Shown: positions 25,984 to 34,532 of the stretch, one piece after another | Layout of the letters: each line of letters begins with the position of its first letter | Position numbering within the stretch: position 1 is the first letter of the stretch | Assembly (NCBI RefSeq): GCF_934424005.1 | Contig: NZ_CAKRXI010000031.1 | Span: 1 to 36,216, forward strand | Length of the DNA stretch: 36,216 nucleotides | Reading direction: 5' to 3' | From: an uncultured Blautia sp. | GTDB taxonomy: Bacteria > Bacillota > Clostridia > Lachnospirales > Lachnospiraceae | Notes under the pieces: model-generated | What the model saw: only the letters and a program-made list of their open reading frames with translations | Told to the model about the DNA's origin: nothing | Databases searched by the model: none | Program-made: the position numbers and the translations under genes

Positions 25984-27546
25984 ATGAAGAAAAAAACAGT
26001 CAAACTTGTTTCGGCAGTAGTTGTGCTGGGAGTAGTATCAGGAGCTTACGTTGGTGTAAATCATTATGTATCTTTACAGGAAGCAAAAGAGGCAGAAGAG
26101 AAGGATACAAGCGTAGATCTGGTAAGTCTGGAGGCAGATAATATAACAGCAGTTTCATTTACCGCAGACCAGAATGAAGTAGAATTTGATAAAAAAGACG
26201 ATACCTGGACGGAAAAATCAGATGCTGATTTTCCGGTAAATCAGGATACAGTTGACAGTGCAGTCAAGGGAGTTGCTTCCCTGACTGCCGACCAGGAGAT
26301 TTCAGATGTAGAAGATTTAAGTGAATATGATCTGGATTCTCCACAGAATACGATTACGCTGACAACTGCAGATGGTGATACGACTCTTGAAGTCGGTATG
26401 GAATCTTCAAATAATCAGTATTATGTGAAGAAAGCAGATGACGATAATAATGTTTATCTGATATCCAGTACATCAATAGAGCCATTTATGGGAACTTTAT
26501 ATGATTTCGCAGAGAGTGGAACATTCCCGTCCGTAACATCAGCTACGATCACAGATGTTAAAGTTGATAAAGAGAATGGTTATGAGATTACACAGGATGC
26601 AGACAATCTGTTCTGGAATGTATCTGATGGAGAGACTACAGAGAAGGCAGATACTACAAAAGCAGGAACTGTGACATCGGCAGTCGGATCTCTGGCATAC
26701 GATAAATTTGTAGATTATAACTGCACTGACGATTCCAAGTATGGATTTGACGATCCGTATGCAGTTATTACTGTGAAGTATACCGAGGAAGAAGCTGTAG
26801 AGAGTGATGAGGATTCAGAAGAGTCCACAGATGCTGATACAGAAGAGAGCACAACAGATGAAGTGGCTGCAGATACTTCAGAAGATGTGGATGCATCAGA
26901 CGAAGACTCTTCCGAAGATGAACAGGAAACACAGACGGTAGAGAAGACGCTTACCATTTATGTGGGAGACGAAACCGGTGATGACCGTTATGTGAAAGTA
27001 GATGACAGCAAAGAAGTTTACACGATCACAAAAGATTCTCTGACAGATATCCTCGACAGTACAATGTCTGATTTCTACAACCTGACAGTAAGCTATGTTT
27101 CTGCCAATGATCTGGATTCCCTGGAAGTACAGAGCGCAGACGGAGATCATACAATAAACGTTGTAACGGAAACCGTAAAGGCAGAAGATGAAGATACCAC
27201 TACAACAACTTACAAGTTAGATGGCGAAGACCTCGATGAATCCACATTCACGACTTTCTACAATAAACTCATCAACATGACCGCACAGGAACGTCTTACG
27301 GAGGAGTATACTCCAGAAGGAGATCCGGCATATACATTTATTTTCAAAGATACAAATGGAACCGAAACGACTGTGAAGTATTATGAATATGACACAAACT
27401 TCTATGCTGTAGTAGTTGAGGATAAAGTTTATATGGTGAACAAGATGAATATAAAGGATCTGGATGAGGCATATCAGAAAGTGGTAAATCCGGATACGGA
27501 AGATGCCAAAGAAAGTACATCCGATACAGCTACAGAAGAAAATTAA
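25984..27546 (+). CDS. DUF4340 domain protein with acidic insert
   Basis: The ATG directly follows the stop of the GldG-like gene. The 520-residue protein has an N-terminal membrane anchor (about 8-26) and then an extracytoplasmic region with repeated beta-rich DUF4340 modules (for example ITAVSFTADQNEVEFDKKDDTW and EKTLTIYVGDETGDDRYVKV). Residues 267-318 form an acidic low-complexity insert of Glu, Asp, Ser and Thr between two modules. DUF4340 proteins almost always accompany GldA/F/G-like exporters, and the four genes here form one operon ending at the terminator at 27562-27591. The function of the family is not known; an adaptor or substrate-delivery role is a guess. Confidence 0.85.
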   Translation: MKKKTVKLVSAVVVLGVVSGAYVGVNHYVSLQEAKEAEEKDTSVDLVSLEADNITAVSFTADQNEVEFDKKDDTWTEKSDADFPVNQDTVDSAVKGVASLTADQEISDVEDLSEYDLDSPQNTITLTTADGDTTLEVGMESSNNQYYVKKADDDNNVYLISSTSIEPFMGTLYDFAESGTFPSVTSATITDVKVDKENGYEITQDADNLFWNVSDGETTEKADTTKAGTVTSAVGSLAYDKFVDYNCTDDSKYGFDDPYAVITVKYTEEEAVESDEDSEESTDADTEESTTDEVAADTSEDVDASDEDSSEDEQETQTVEKTLTIYVGDETGDDRYVKVDDSKEVYTITKDSLTDILDSTMSDFYNLTVSYVSANDLDSLEVQSADGDHTINVVTETVKAEDEDTTTTTYKLDGEDLDESTFTTFYNKLINMTAQERLTEEYTPEGDPAYTFIFKDTNGTETTVKYYEYDTNFYAVVVEDKVYMVNKMNIKDLDEAYQKVVNPDTEDAKESTSDTATEEN

Positions 27547-27561
27547 ATTCATACGAACCTG

Positions 27562-27591
27562 CCCCGCGAGTTGCTCGCGGGGTATTTTTTT
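27562..27591 (+). terminator. Terminator of the Gld-type ABC operon
   Basis: CCCCGCGAG and CTCGCGGGG pair perfectly around TTG, followed by TATTTTTTTG. It is among the strongest terminators in the window. Confidence 0.92.
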
Positions 27592-27662
27592 GTTTGCCAG
27601 TGGTAAAAAAATCTTCCTGGTGATAAAATAGAGTCGATTTTATAATAAGCGAGGAACCAGAG

Positions 27663-28688
27663 ATGTTATATTTTTTAAATGATTATTCAGAAGGTGCACA
27701 TGAAAAAGTCCTTCAGCACCTGATCGATACCAATATGGAGCAGCTTCCTGGATATGGAACCGACCATTACTGCGAAGAAGCAAAAGAGAAGATTAAGAAG
27801 GCATGCGGCTGTGAGGACGCAGAAGTCTTTTTACTGACAGGCGGCACGCAGACCAATCAGATTGTCATTGATACGATGTTACAGCCGTATGAGGGCGTTG
27901 TAGCGGCTCAGACGGGACATGTCAGTACACATGAAGCCGGTGCGATCGAATTTACCGGACATAAAGTCCTGACACTTCCGGAAAAGAATGGGAAAATCAA
28001 TGCAGCGGATCTTAAGAATCTGATTGAGACATTTTATGGTGATGAGAATCATGAGCATATGGTATTTCCGGGAATGGTCTATATTTCTCATCCGACAGAA
28101 TATGGAACTCTGTATACAAAGAAAGAACTGACAGAGATTTCGGTAGTATGCAGGGAATATAAGCTTCCTCTTTTTATGGATGGTGCCAGACTGATCTATG
28201 GACTGGTCAGCAAAGAAACAGATGTGACTTTACAGGATATTGCAAAGCTTTGCGATGTATTTTATATTGGCGGAACCAAGGCGGGTGCTTTATGTGGAGA
28301 AGCTGTTGTGTTTACCGGAGACAGTATGCCGAAGCATTTTCTTACAAGAGTCAAACAGCACGGTGCACTGCTTGCAAAAGGCAGACTTACAGGGGTGCAG
28401 TTTGATGCGCTTTTTACAGATGATCTTTATCTCGAAATTGGTAAAAATGCTATCGAAACAGCCACTGTTCTCAAAGAGGGACTGAAAGAAAAAGGATATA
28501 CATTTTACATAGATTCACCTACTAATCAGCAGTTTGTTGTTCTGGAGAACCGTAAGATGGAAGAATTGAAAAAAGATGTCCAGTTCAGCTTCTGGGAGAA
28601 GAAGGATGATACACATACGGTAGTTCGATTTGCAACCAGCTGGGCAACCAGAATGGAAGATGTAGAGAAACTTCTTTCTCTGTTATAG
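27663..28688 (+). CDS. Threonine aldolase-like PLP-dependent enzyme
   Basis: The 341-residue protein belongs to the beta-eliminating lyase/L-threonine aldolase family (fold type I). It shows FLNDYSEGAHEKVL at the start, LTGGTQTNQ, the TGHVSTHEAGAIEFTGHK segment with the stacking His, FMDGARL with the cofactor Asp, and YIGGTKAGALCGEA with the PLP lysine. Related enzymes cleave L-threonine or allo-threonine to glycine and acetaldehyde; related family members act on other beta-hydroxy amino acids, so the exact substrate is unproven. It stands alone between two terminators or promoters, with no pathway neighbours. Confidence 0.88.
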   Translation: MLYFLNDYSEGAHEKVLQHLIDTNMEQLPGYGTDHYCEEAKEKIKKACGCEDAEVFLLTGGTQTNQIVIDTMLQPYEGVVAAQTGHVSTHEAGAIEFTGHKVLTLPEKNGKINAADLKNLIETFYGDENHEHMVFPGMVYISHPTEYGTLYTKKELTEISVVCREYKLPLFMDGARLIYGLVSKETDVTLQDIAKLCDVFYIGGTKAGALCGEAVVFTGDSMPKHFLTRVKQHGALLAKGRLTGVQFDALFTDDLYLEIGKNAIETATVLKEGLKEKGYTFYIDSPTNQQFVVLENRKMEELKKDVQFSFWEKKDDTHTVVRFATSWATRMEDVEKLLSLL

Positions 28689-28689
28689 A

Positions 28690-28718
28690 TTGTAAAAAGA
28701 CCTTTTTTATCGTATAAT
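28690..28718 (+). promoter_or_regulatory. Promoter of the alpha/beta-hydrolase-fold gene
   Basis: TTGTAA (28690-28695) and a perfect TATAAT (28713-28718) are 17 bases apart, directly after the aldolase stop codon; AGGGAGG follows before the ATG. Confidence 0.75.
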
Positions 28719-28754
28719 ATAGATATTCAGGTGATGGAAAAAGGGAGGTAGAAC

Positions 28755-29708
28755 ATGAAGAAACACAGCAAACGTCTGCTGTCTGCAGCAGCACTGGTTA
28801 TGACAACAACTGCCACTATTCATATTATAAATAAAGTGATTGCAGCATCCGCCTGTCTGAAGGAAATGCTGGACACTGATGTAAGAAACTATTATCATTG
28901 GCGCTTTGGTGATATTTATTATACAAAAAAAGGCAAAGGAAGTCCGATCCTTTTGATCCATGATATGCTTCCGGGTGGTTCCGGATATGAGTGGAGTAAG
29001 ATCGAGGATGATCTTGCACTGGAACATACGGTCTATAACCTGGATCTTCCGGGATGCGGACGTTCTGAGAAGTCAGGAATGACTTATACAAACTTTGTTT
29101 ATGTACAGGCCATCTGCGATTTTATTAAAAATGTGATCAGAGAGAAGACAGACGTGATCGTGAATGGTTATGCAGGATCTTTTGTTATAATGGCATGTCA
29201 CAATGAGAAAGAACTGTTCAATAAAATTATGATGGTGAATCCGGTCAGCCTTTCAAGTCTGAAACAGATGCCTGGAAAGAAAGAAAAACTTCTCCGCAGA
29301 TGTCTGGAAATTCCGGTGTTTGGAACATTGGTTTATCACATGGTCGTATCAAGAGATGCTGTTAATAACGAATTCATTGAGAATTATGCATTTGATCCGT
29401 TCCATCCGGACAGAGACCTGCAGGATGCATATTATGAGGCAGCGCACAGAGGTGGCTGTTATGCAAAGAATGTTTATGCAAATAAGGCGTCCAAATATAT
29501 GAATATTGATATTACACGTGGACTGAAAGAAATCGATAACAGTCTTTATATTGTTGAAGGTGAAGCTGAAAATAACGGAGAAGCGATCGTAGAAGCATAT
29601 AAGAATGTTAATCCGTCTGTTGAAGCTGTAACACTTAAAGAAACTAAGCATTTTCCACATGTGGAAGTGCCGGAACAGTTCCTGGAACAGGTTGGAATCT
29701 TCTTCTGA
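28755..29708 (+). CDS. Membrane-anchored alpha/beta-hydrolase-fold protein lacking the nucleophile serine
   Basis: The 317-residue protein has an N-terminal hydrophobic anchor or signal (about 8-33) and an alpha/beta-hydrolase core: LLIHD (residues 66-70, HG in most members), NLDLPGCGRSEK, and KHFPHVEVPEQF near the C-terminus with the expected His. At the nucleophile elbow, where GxSxG is expected, the sequence is GYAGS (138-142), so the catalytic Ser is Ala140. The acid region reads VEGEAENN, without the usual GxxD. Both points suggest a non-hydrolytic or altered protein. It has its own promoter and ends at the shared terminator at 29741-29808. Confidence 0.8.
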   Translation: MKKHSKRLLSAAALVMTTTATIHIINKVIAASACLKEMLDTDVRNYYHWRFGDIYYTKKGKGSPILLIHDMLPGGSGYEWSKIEDDLALEHTVYNLDLPGCGRSEKSGMTYTNFVYVQAICDFIKNVIREKTDVIVNGYAGSFVIMACHNEKELFNKIMMVNPVSLSSLKQMPGKKEKLLRRCLEIPVFGTLVYHMVVSRDAVNNEFIENYAFDPFHPDRDLQDAYYEAAHRGGCYAKNVYANKASKYMNIDITRGLKEIDNSLYIVEGEAENNGEAIVEAYKNVNPSVEAVTLKETKHFPHVEVPEQFLEQVGIFF

Positions 29709-29740
29709 CAGAGCTGACTGTTTTATAAAAAAGATAAGAG

Positions 29741-29808
29741 AAAGAACTCATGCTTATGTTGATTTTCACAACAAAATGTGATGAATAACACAAGAGCATG
29801 AGTTCTTT
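29741..29808. terminator. Bidirectional terminator between converging genes
   Basis: AAAGAACTCATGCT (29741-29754) and AGCATGAGTTCTTT (29795-29808) are perfect complements around a 40-base loop that has its own small TGTTG/CAACA stem. T-runs follow on both strands. It serves the plus-strand hydrolase gene and the minus-strand ABC operon. Confidence 0.88.
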
Positions 29809-29836
29809 TTTTATGGAGAAGTGAGGGTACATTGCC

Positions 29837-30985
29837 CTACTTTTGCCGTTTATATTTCGAAAGAGTCAGAATGATAGCAACAAATGCCAGAGCAAACATA
29901 ACTTCAATTCCCAGAGATTTCCAGATGTATGTGGCAATACTGCCGGAAATGCTATGATATCTGGCGAGCGTTTCATTGATGTCCTCATACCAGTAGACTG
30001 GAAGAAACTGTGCTATTTTAAGTACTTTTTTATCCATAATACTCATTGGTACAAAAACACCGGATAAAAAACACATGCCAAGAGAAACAATATTGGAAAG
30101 TCCATTAAGCATGTTACTGTTTTTTACAAAAAGTCCGAGCAGATAAGACAGAGACAGCGAAACCATCATCATCACAAAGGTATTCAGGAGATAATAGGTC
30201 AGAACACCGGATGTAAGGAGAGCTTTCTGATACATGATGATTGCACCGATGACTGCAATCAGCCATAAACCGACTCCGATCGTAAACATGGCAAGCAGTC
30301 CTTCAAGGTTCTGCCGGCGAATGGAAACGGATGAAGCCTGCATACGTTTCTGGATATCTTCTTTCTGAAAAGCAAGAAGAATATAGCCCATGGAATAGCA
30401 CAGAACAGCCAGAAACAGATAGGGAACATAACGGAAATAATAGGTGTATGCCGGTGTTTCGGAAGTGGTTTCGGTGTCCTGATACATGGAAACCATGGAG
30501 GAAGGCTGTTCCAGAGCGGCTTTTGCAGCTTCTTTCTGAGAAAATCCCGAAGCAATATAGGTGCGGATATTATTCAGCCATGCATTGATCTGCTGGTCTA
30601 CATAGAAAGAAGTATAAGAGCCGGGCACTTTTGTGACAGAAATCGGGTTACCCTGTACAATGCAGGTTTTATAGAAATCTTTTGGAATCTGTACAATATA
30701 TTCTGCATTTCTGTAAAAAAGCTCTTCCTGCATGACGGCCGGGTCGCTGGAAATCTCGGATACATTATGTATGGTTTTCAGATAATCGGTCAGTGCATGT
30801 GAAAGAATACTGTTATCCTGATCCGCAACTGCAATATCTACACTGGTTTTCTGGAAATCTTCAAGGTGTTCCTTACGGGCAGCTGCCTGAAGTGCCATGG
30901 CAACGGAGAAAAAAATAACCAGATATATGATCACCAGACAGATATTCTTTTTTAATATTTTCATATAGCCTTTAAATACTGTCAT
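29837..30985 (-). CDS. ABC-2 type permease, second of the exporter pair
   Basis: The 382-residue protein has one N-terminal membrane segment (about 15-35), an extracytoplasmic domain of about 150 residues, and a cluster of five membrane segments from about residue 190 to 375. This is the layout of type 5 ABC-2 (YhgE/Lnr-like) permeases. A DXXNS-type motif (VADQDNSILSHAL) opens the extracytoplasmic domain, as in this family. Its start overlaps the preceding permease stop by 14 bases. It is the last gene of the exporter operon. Substrates of such systems are often membrane-active antimicrobials. Confidence 0.88.
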   Translation of the reverse strand: MTVFKGYMKILKKNICLVIIYLVIFFSVAMALQAAARKEHLEDFQKTSVDIAVADQDNSILSHALTDYLKTIHNVSEISSDPAVMQEELFYRNAEYIVQIPKDFYKTCIVQGNPISVTKVPGSYTSFYVDQQINAWLNNIRTYIASGFSQKEAAKAALEQPSSMVSMYQDTETTSETPAYTYYFRYVPYLFLAVLCYSMGYILLAFQKEDIQKRMQASSVSIRRQNLEGLLAMFTIGVGLWLIAVIGAIIMYQKALLTSGVLTYYLLNTFVMMMVSLSLSYLLGLFVKNSNMLNGLSNIVSLGMCFLSGVFVPMSIMDKKVLKIAQFLPVYWYEDINETLARYHSISGSIATYIWKSLGIEVMFALAFVAIILTLSKYKRQK

Positions 30986-32096
30986 AGCGATTCCTCCTGA
31001 TCAGTAAAAATGAAGCCATAACAAAAGCAGCGCTCATAACTGCAAGTGTGACAAGATTGCGGTAATAGCGGGCTGTATCATTGTAAACATTGATACAGTA
31101 AAATGCATCCGAGATCAGGGCAGCAGGATTGATGCGGTTGATGATCGGAGCATGTTTTTCTACGAGATCTTTCATGTTACTGTTCATGAGTCCTGCAAGA
31201 AAACTGCAGACCATGGAAATCGCAAGGATAACAGCAACTTTTATACCTTCACTCAGTTTGCCGAGACTTCCGACAAACAGCCCCACAGAAACACCGATCA
31301 GGCTTCCGAACAGTGAAATGATAAGCATTTTTCCTATTTGTCCCTGAAAATCCAGTTTCAGTATGATCCTGAGATAAATGAGTAAAATGATTACATCGGT
31401 ATATCCGAGCAGAAAGGAAGTAATCTGCTCAGATAAAATCAGTTTAAGTTTATGGGTGGGAGTAACACAACGTCTTGCCGCCAGAGCCGTTAAATTGGCC
31501 TGTAACGTGATCGCGGCGCCAAAGCCGATAAAACATCCATAGAGGCATCCCATGGCGATCAGAGCGTAAAAAAACTGCGAATTACCATCGATTGTTTTTC
31601 CACCCAGGGAAAGTTCCTGTACAAGCTCACGGGTATCTGCCATCTGTGAAAGTCCTTCCAGAATTCCGGAAGGGTGTTCTTTCAGGATATTCTGTATGGT
31701 GTGCAGGCTGTTATTATAACTTTCCAGAACAGACTGAAGGATACTTTCCGGGATACCATGGGCATTGACGGTCAGAGACGGAGTCATTTCATTGTAATAG
31801 ATACCGGAGATTTCCTTGTTTTTTAAAGCAGTAAGCGCTGCAGATTCATCCATCTCCTGAATGTTCAGCAGATCTGAATTACTTTTTTTAACCTGGTCTA
31901 TGTAAAAGCTGAACAGTGGATTAGGACTGGTTTCCTGCACCATAGCTACCTGAACGGTCTCAAAATCTGCATCATTCAGGTTTCCAAATGCAAAAAAGAA
32001 GAAGGTACCAAGAATCAGAGGAAAAACAAGCGGCCAGAAGGTCATATTAAAGTTACGTAATTTAACCAGAAGATTATACTTTATTAAATGCAGCAT
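30972..32096 (-). CDS. ABC-2 type permease, first of the exporter pair
   Basis: The 374-residue protein has the same layout as its neighbour: an N-terminal membrane segment (FWPLVFPLILGTFFFFAFG, about 20-38), an extracytoplasmic domain of about 130 residues, and five membrane segments in the C-terminal half ending with basic residues. The two permeases probably form a heterodimer with the ATPase at 32150-33079. A perfect palindrome lies in the 53-bp gap separating it from the ATPase gene. It resembles LnrM/LnrN-type proteins of linearmycin resistance; this is an inference from layout. Confidence 0.88.
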   Translation of the reverse strand: MLHLIKYNLLVKLRNFNMTFWPLVFPLILGTFFFFAFGNLNDADFETVQVAMVQETSPNPLFSFYIDQVKKSNSDLLNIQEMDESAALTALKNKEISGIYYNEMTPSLTVNAHGIPESILQSVLESYNNSLHTIQNILKEHPSGILEGLSQMADTRELVQELSLGGKTIDGNSQFFYALIAMGCLYGCFIGFGAAITLQANLTALAARRCVTPTHKLKLILSEQITSFLLGYTDVIILLIYLRIILKLDFQGQIGKMLIISLFGSLIGVSVGLFVGSLGKLSEGIKVAVILAISMVCSFLAGLMNSNMKDLVEKHAPIINRINPAALISDAFYCINVYNDTARYYRNLVTLAVMSAAFVMASFLLIRRNRYDSI

Positions 32097-32122
32097 AAAA
32101 AATCCTTTCTGTGAATTTATGC

Positions 32123-32150
32123 ATATTCATGTATAAATATACATGAATAT
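32123..32150. repeat. Perfect 13-bp palindrome inside the exporter operon
   Basis: ATATTCATGTATA and TATACATGAATAT are exact complements separated by AA, touching the stop codon of the ATPase gene. As RNA it forms a tight hairpin between ATPase and permease messages. As DNA it resembles a dimeric regulator site. Confidence 0.7.
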
Positions 32151-33079
32151 TAATCACGAAGCTGTTTCCCGGTAATCTCCAGAAAGACATCATTCAGAGT
32201 TGGAAGTTCTGAAAAGACTCTTCCAAAAGTAATGTCCTGGCTCTGAAGGTAGTTCAGAAGACGAATCAGATTATGCTGAGCACCTGTGCAGCGGAGCGTG
32301 AGAATCTGATTTTCATAATGAACATCAAAAACATGAGAAAGGTTCCTGATATCCTGAAGGTGCTTTTCTTCGAGAAGAATTGCTTCCACTGTGATCGTTT
32401 CGCCTGTTTTGATCATTTTCTTCAGTTCCTCAGTGGTTCCGGATGCAATTACCTGTCCGTGGTCCATAATTGCGATGCGGGTACAGATCTGTTCTACTTC
32501 CTCCATGTAGTGGGAAGTATAAATGATAGTGGAACCCTGTTCGTTCAGTCTCTGGATACCTTCGAGAATTTTATTACGGCTTTGCGGATCAACTGCAACG
32601 GTAGGCTCATCCATAATGATCAGTCGAGGCTTGTGAGCGATACCGCATGCAATATTCAGCCGTCGCAGCAGGCCGCCAGAAAGTTTCCCGGGGCGGGTTT
32701 TACAGTAATCTTCGAGTCCGACAAACTGAATTGCCTCATTGACCAGTTCTTTGCGGCGGTTTTTATCAGAAATATATAAACCGCAGAAATAATCGATATT
32801 TTCATATACTGTCAATTCGTCAAAAACAGCGACATTCTGCAAAACAATGCCAATCTGCTGTTTGACCTGATAATTCTCAGGGGTCATAGGCTGGCCAAAG
32901 ACTTCGATCGTTCCTTTGTCATATTTTAAAAGAGAGAGGAGACAGTTGATCGCGGTTGTTTTTCCGGAACCGTTAGGGCCAAGCAGACCAAAAATCTCTC
33001 CTTCATGAATATCGAGATTCAGATGATTCAGAGCAACCAGATCACCATATCTTTTTACCAGATTTTCTATATGAATCAT
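32150..33079 (-). CDS. ABC exporter ATP-binding protein (LnrL-like)
   Basis: The start is the ATG at 33079, preceded by GGAG at 5 bases; the frame extends 15 bases further upstream without support. The 309-residue ATPase has Walker A GPNGSGKTT (34-42), the Q-loop region GIVLQN, signature LSGGLLRRLNIACGIA, Walker B LIIMDEPTVAVDP and a C-terminal extension of about 85 residues. It energises export with the two permeases that follow. It is divergent from the histidine kinase gene, sharing a 340-bp regulatory region with repeated operator-like sites. The gene order ATPase-permease-permease next to a NarL-type two-component pair matches LnrLMN/LnrJK of Bacillus subtilis. Confidence 0.92.
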   Translation of the reverse strand: MIHIENLVKRYGDLVALNHLNLDIHEGEIFGLLGPNGSGKTTAINCLLSLLKYDKGTIEVFGQPMTPENYQVKQQIGIVLQNVAVFDELTVYENIDYFCGLYISDKNRRKELVNEAIQFVGLEDYCKTRPGKLSGGLLRRLNIACGIAHKPRLIIMDEPTVAVDPQSRNKILEGIQRLNEQGSTIIYTSHYMEEVEQICTRIAIMDHGQVIASGTTEELKKMIKTGETITVEAILLEEKHLQDIRNLSHVFDVHYENQILTLRCTGAQHNLIRLLNYLQSQDITFGRVFSELPTLNDVFLEITGKQLRD

Positions 33080-33176
33080 AATAACTCCTTCCATACAAAA
33101 AGTTTAAATCATGCGTATCTGACAGGGGCAGATATGCATAAATACCGGAAGCAGACAAGTGTCTCTTCCTGACTAT

Positions 33177-33205
33177 ACTATAAGATAAATTGTGTGAAAT
33201 ACCAA
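33177..33205 (-). promoter_or_regulatory. Predicted promoter of the ABC exporter operon
   Basis: On the minus strand TTGGTA (33200-33205) and TATAGT (33177-33182) are 17 bases apart. A second overlapping TATAGT lies at 33172-33177. The leader would be about 90 bases. Confidence 0.5.
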
Positions 33206-33213
33206 GTGCAGGA

Positions 33214-33307
33214 TGTCACAAAAAAAGATGACATTTGTCACTGAACGGAGTGAACAGTAACCATTTGTCACGGAATGGAGACAAAATGGAGAGGTGACAT
33301 TTGTCAC
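33214..33307. promoter_or_regulatory. Operator-like array in the divergent intergenic region
   Basis: TGTCAC occurs four times (33214-33219, 33236-33241, 33266-33271, 33302-33307). Two copies are part of the inverted repeat TGACATTTGTCA (33229-33240 and 33295-33306). The sequence ATTTGTCACTGAACGGAG at 33233-33250 is repeated 30 bases later with two changes. The last site is centred about 42 bases before the predicted start of the kinase transcript, and the first palindrome is upstream of the exporter promoter. These are likely binding sites of the neighbouring NarL-type regulator. The 339-bp gap holds no gene. Confidence 0.65.
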
Positions 33308-33308
33308 T

Positions 33309-33336
33309 TTGAATATACTGGAATGTGTTATATTAT
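33309..33336 (+). promoter_or_regulatory. Predicted promoter of the two-component genes
   Basis: TTGAAT (33309-33314) and TATTAT (33331-33336) are 16 bases apart, placed directly after the last operator-like palindrome. Confidence 0.45.
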
Positions 33337-33418
33337 AAATATGTAAAAGAAAAACATAATAAAAGACAGGCAATGAAAGAGAATAAATTCTTTGCAGAAA
33401 CCTTTAGAATGGAGGAAT

Positions 33419-34507
33419 ATGGGATATTTTCAGGATATGGGACTACTGTTTATATATAGTCTGATAGTCCTTTTATGGAAAGAACCTGACAGGACGCTGA
33501 TTTTTGCGATTCTCTGGGCGGTAATCCTGATTTGCGGAATCTATTTCATACATGGAAAAAGTACAAAAGTTTTGGTTTGTACAGTATTTGCTTTAATGGC
33601 ACTTGTAGTGCCTGAAATAGAAATGTTTTATCCGATTCTGATATATGCACTGATAAAAGAAATAAACTGGCAGATGGGACTGGCCATAAGTATGGCAGGG
33701 GTAATTCTGCTGGGGAAATATGGGGATATGCACATAGAAATAATGGCAAAATATGTGGTTGGATGTCTGCTTGCGGCTATATTGGAAAGAAAAACTCATA
33801 AGTACGATAAAATGGACATTGAATTACGCAAAACTGTGGATTCAGGAGAAGAAAAAGCACTTCTTTTGTCAGAAAAAAATAAGGCGCTGGCAGAAAAACA
33901 GAATTCCGAAATTTATGCAGCAACGCTTCGTGAAAGAAATCGAATTGCAAGAGAAATCCATGATAATGTGGGACATGTGCTGTCTAGAACGATTCTGCTA
34001 ACCGGGGCCGCCAGAGCCATAAATAAGGATCAGAATCTGGATAGTCTTTTAAAAGGGCTGGATAATTCACTTAATTCTGCCATGGATAGTATCCGCTCAA
34101 GTGTGCATGATCTTCATGATGATGCAGTGAATCTTCAAGAAACAATAAAGGGGATTATAACGGACATAAAGATAGAAAATGTAGAATTTGAATACGATAT
34201 GTCCGAAATAATACCCAGAGAAATAAAATATTGTTTTATCAGCATTGTAAAAGAAGCTATATCGAATGCTATGAAATATAGTTCTGCGACACAGATTAAA
34301 ATTATTATGAGAGAGCATCCGGCAATATATCAGCTATGCATTGAGGATAATGGAAAAGGCTGCGCAGATTATGACAAAAATACAACAGGAATCGGATTGA
34401 AAAATATGCAGGAACGTGTAAATACATTGAATGGAAATCTCCAGATCAATGGCGAAAAAGGATTCCGTATTTTTGTTGTGATTCCGAAACAAAATAGAGC
34501 AGAATAG
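33419..34507 (+). CDS. NarL-type sensor histidine kinase (HisKA_3)
   Basis: The start is taken as the ATG at 33419 after GGAGG, although the 3-base spacing is short; a TTG at 33392 is an alternative. The 362-residue protein has about five membrane segments in the first 125 residues with very short loops, as in intramembrane-sensing kinases. A coiled linker follows, then the HisKA_3 dimerisation helix with the phosphorylated His181 in REIHDNVGH, and an ATPase domain with the N-box KEAISNAMKYS, EDNGKG and TGIGLKNMQER. It probably senses envelope stress or the exporter's substrate, and it partners with the regulator 25 bases downstream. Confidence 0.9.
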   Translation: MGYFQDMGLLFIYSLIVLLWKEPDRTLIFAILWAVILICGIYFIHGKSTKVLVCTVFALMALVVPEIEMFYPILIYALIKEINWQMGLAISMAGVILLGKYGDMHIEIMAKYVVGCLLAAILERKTHKYDKMDIELRKTVDSGEEKALLLSEKNKALAEKQNSEIYAATLRERNRIAREIHDNVGHVLSRTILLTGAARAINKDQNLDSLLKGLDNSLNSAMDSIRSSVHDLHDDAVNLQETIKGIITDIKIENVEFEYDMSEIIPREIKYCFISIVKEAISNAMKYSSATQIKIIMREHPAIYQLCIEDNGKGCADYDKNTTGIGLKNMQERVNTLNGNLQINGEKGFRIFVVIPKQNRAE

Positions 34508-34532
34508 CAGAAAAAATGAGGATTTACAGGAA

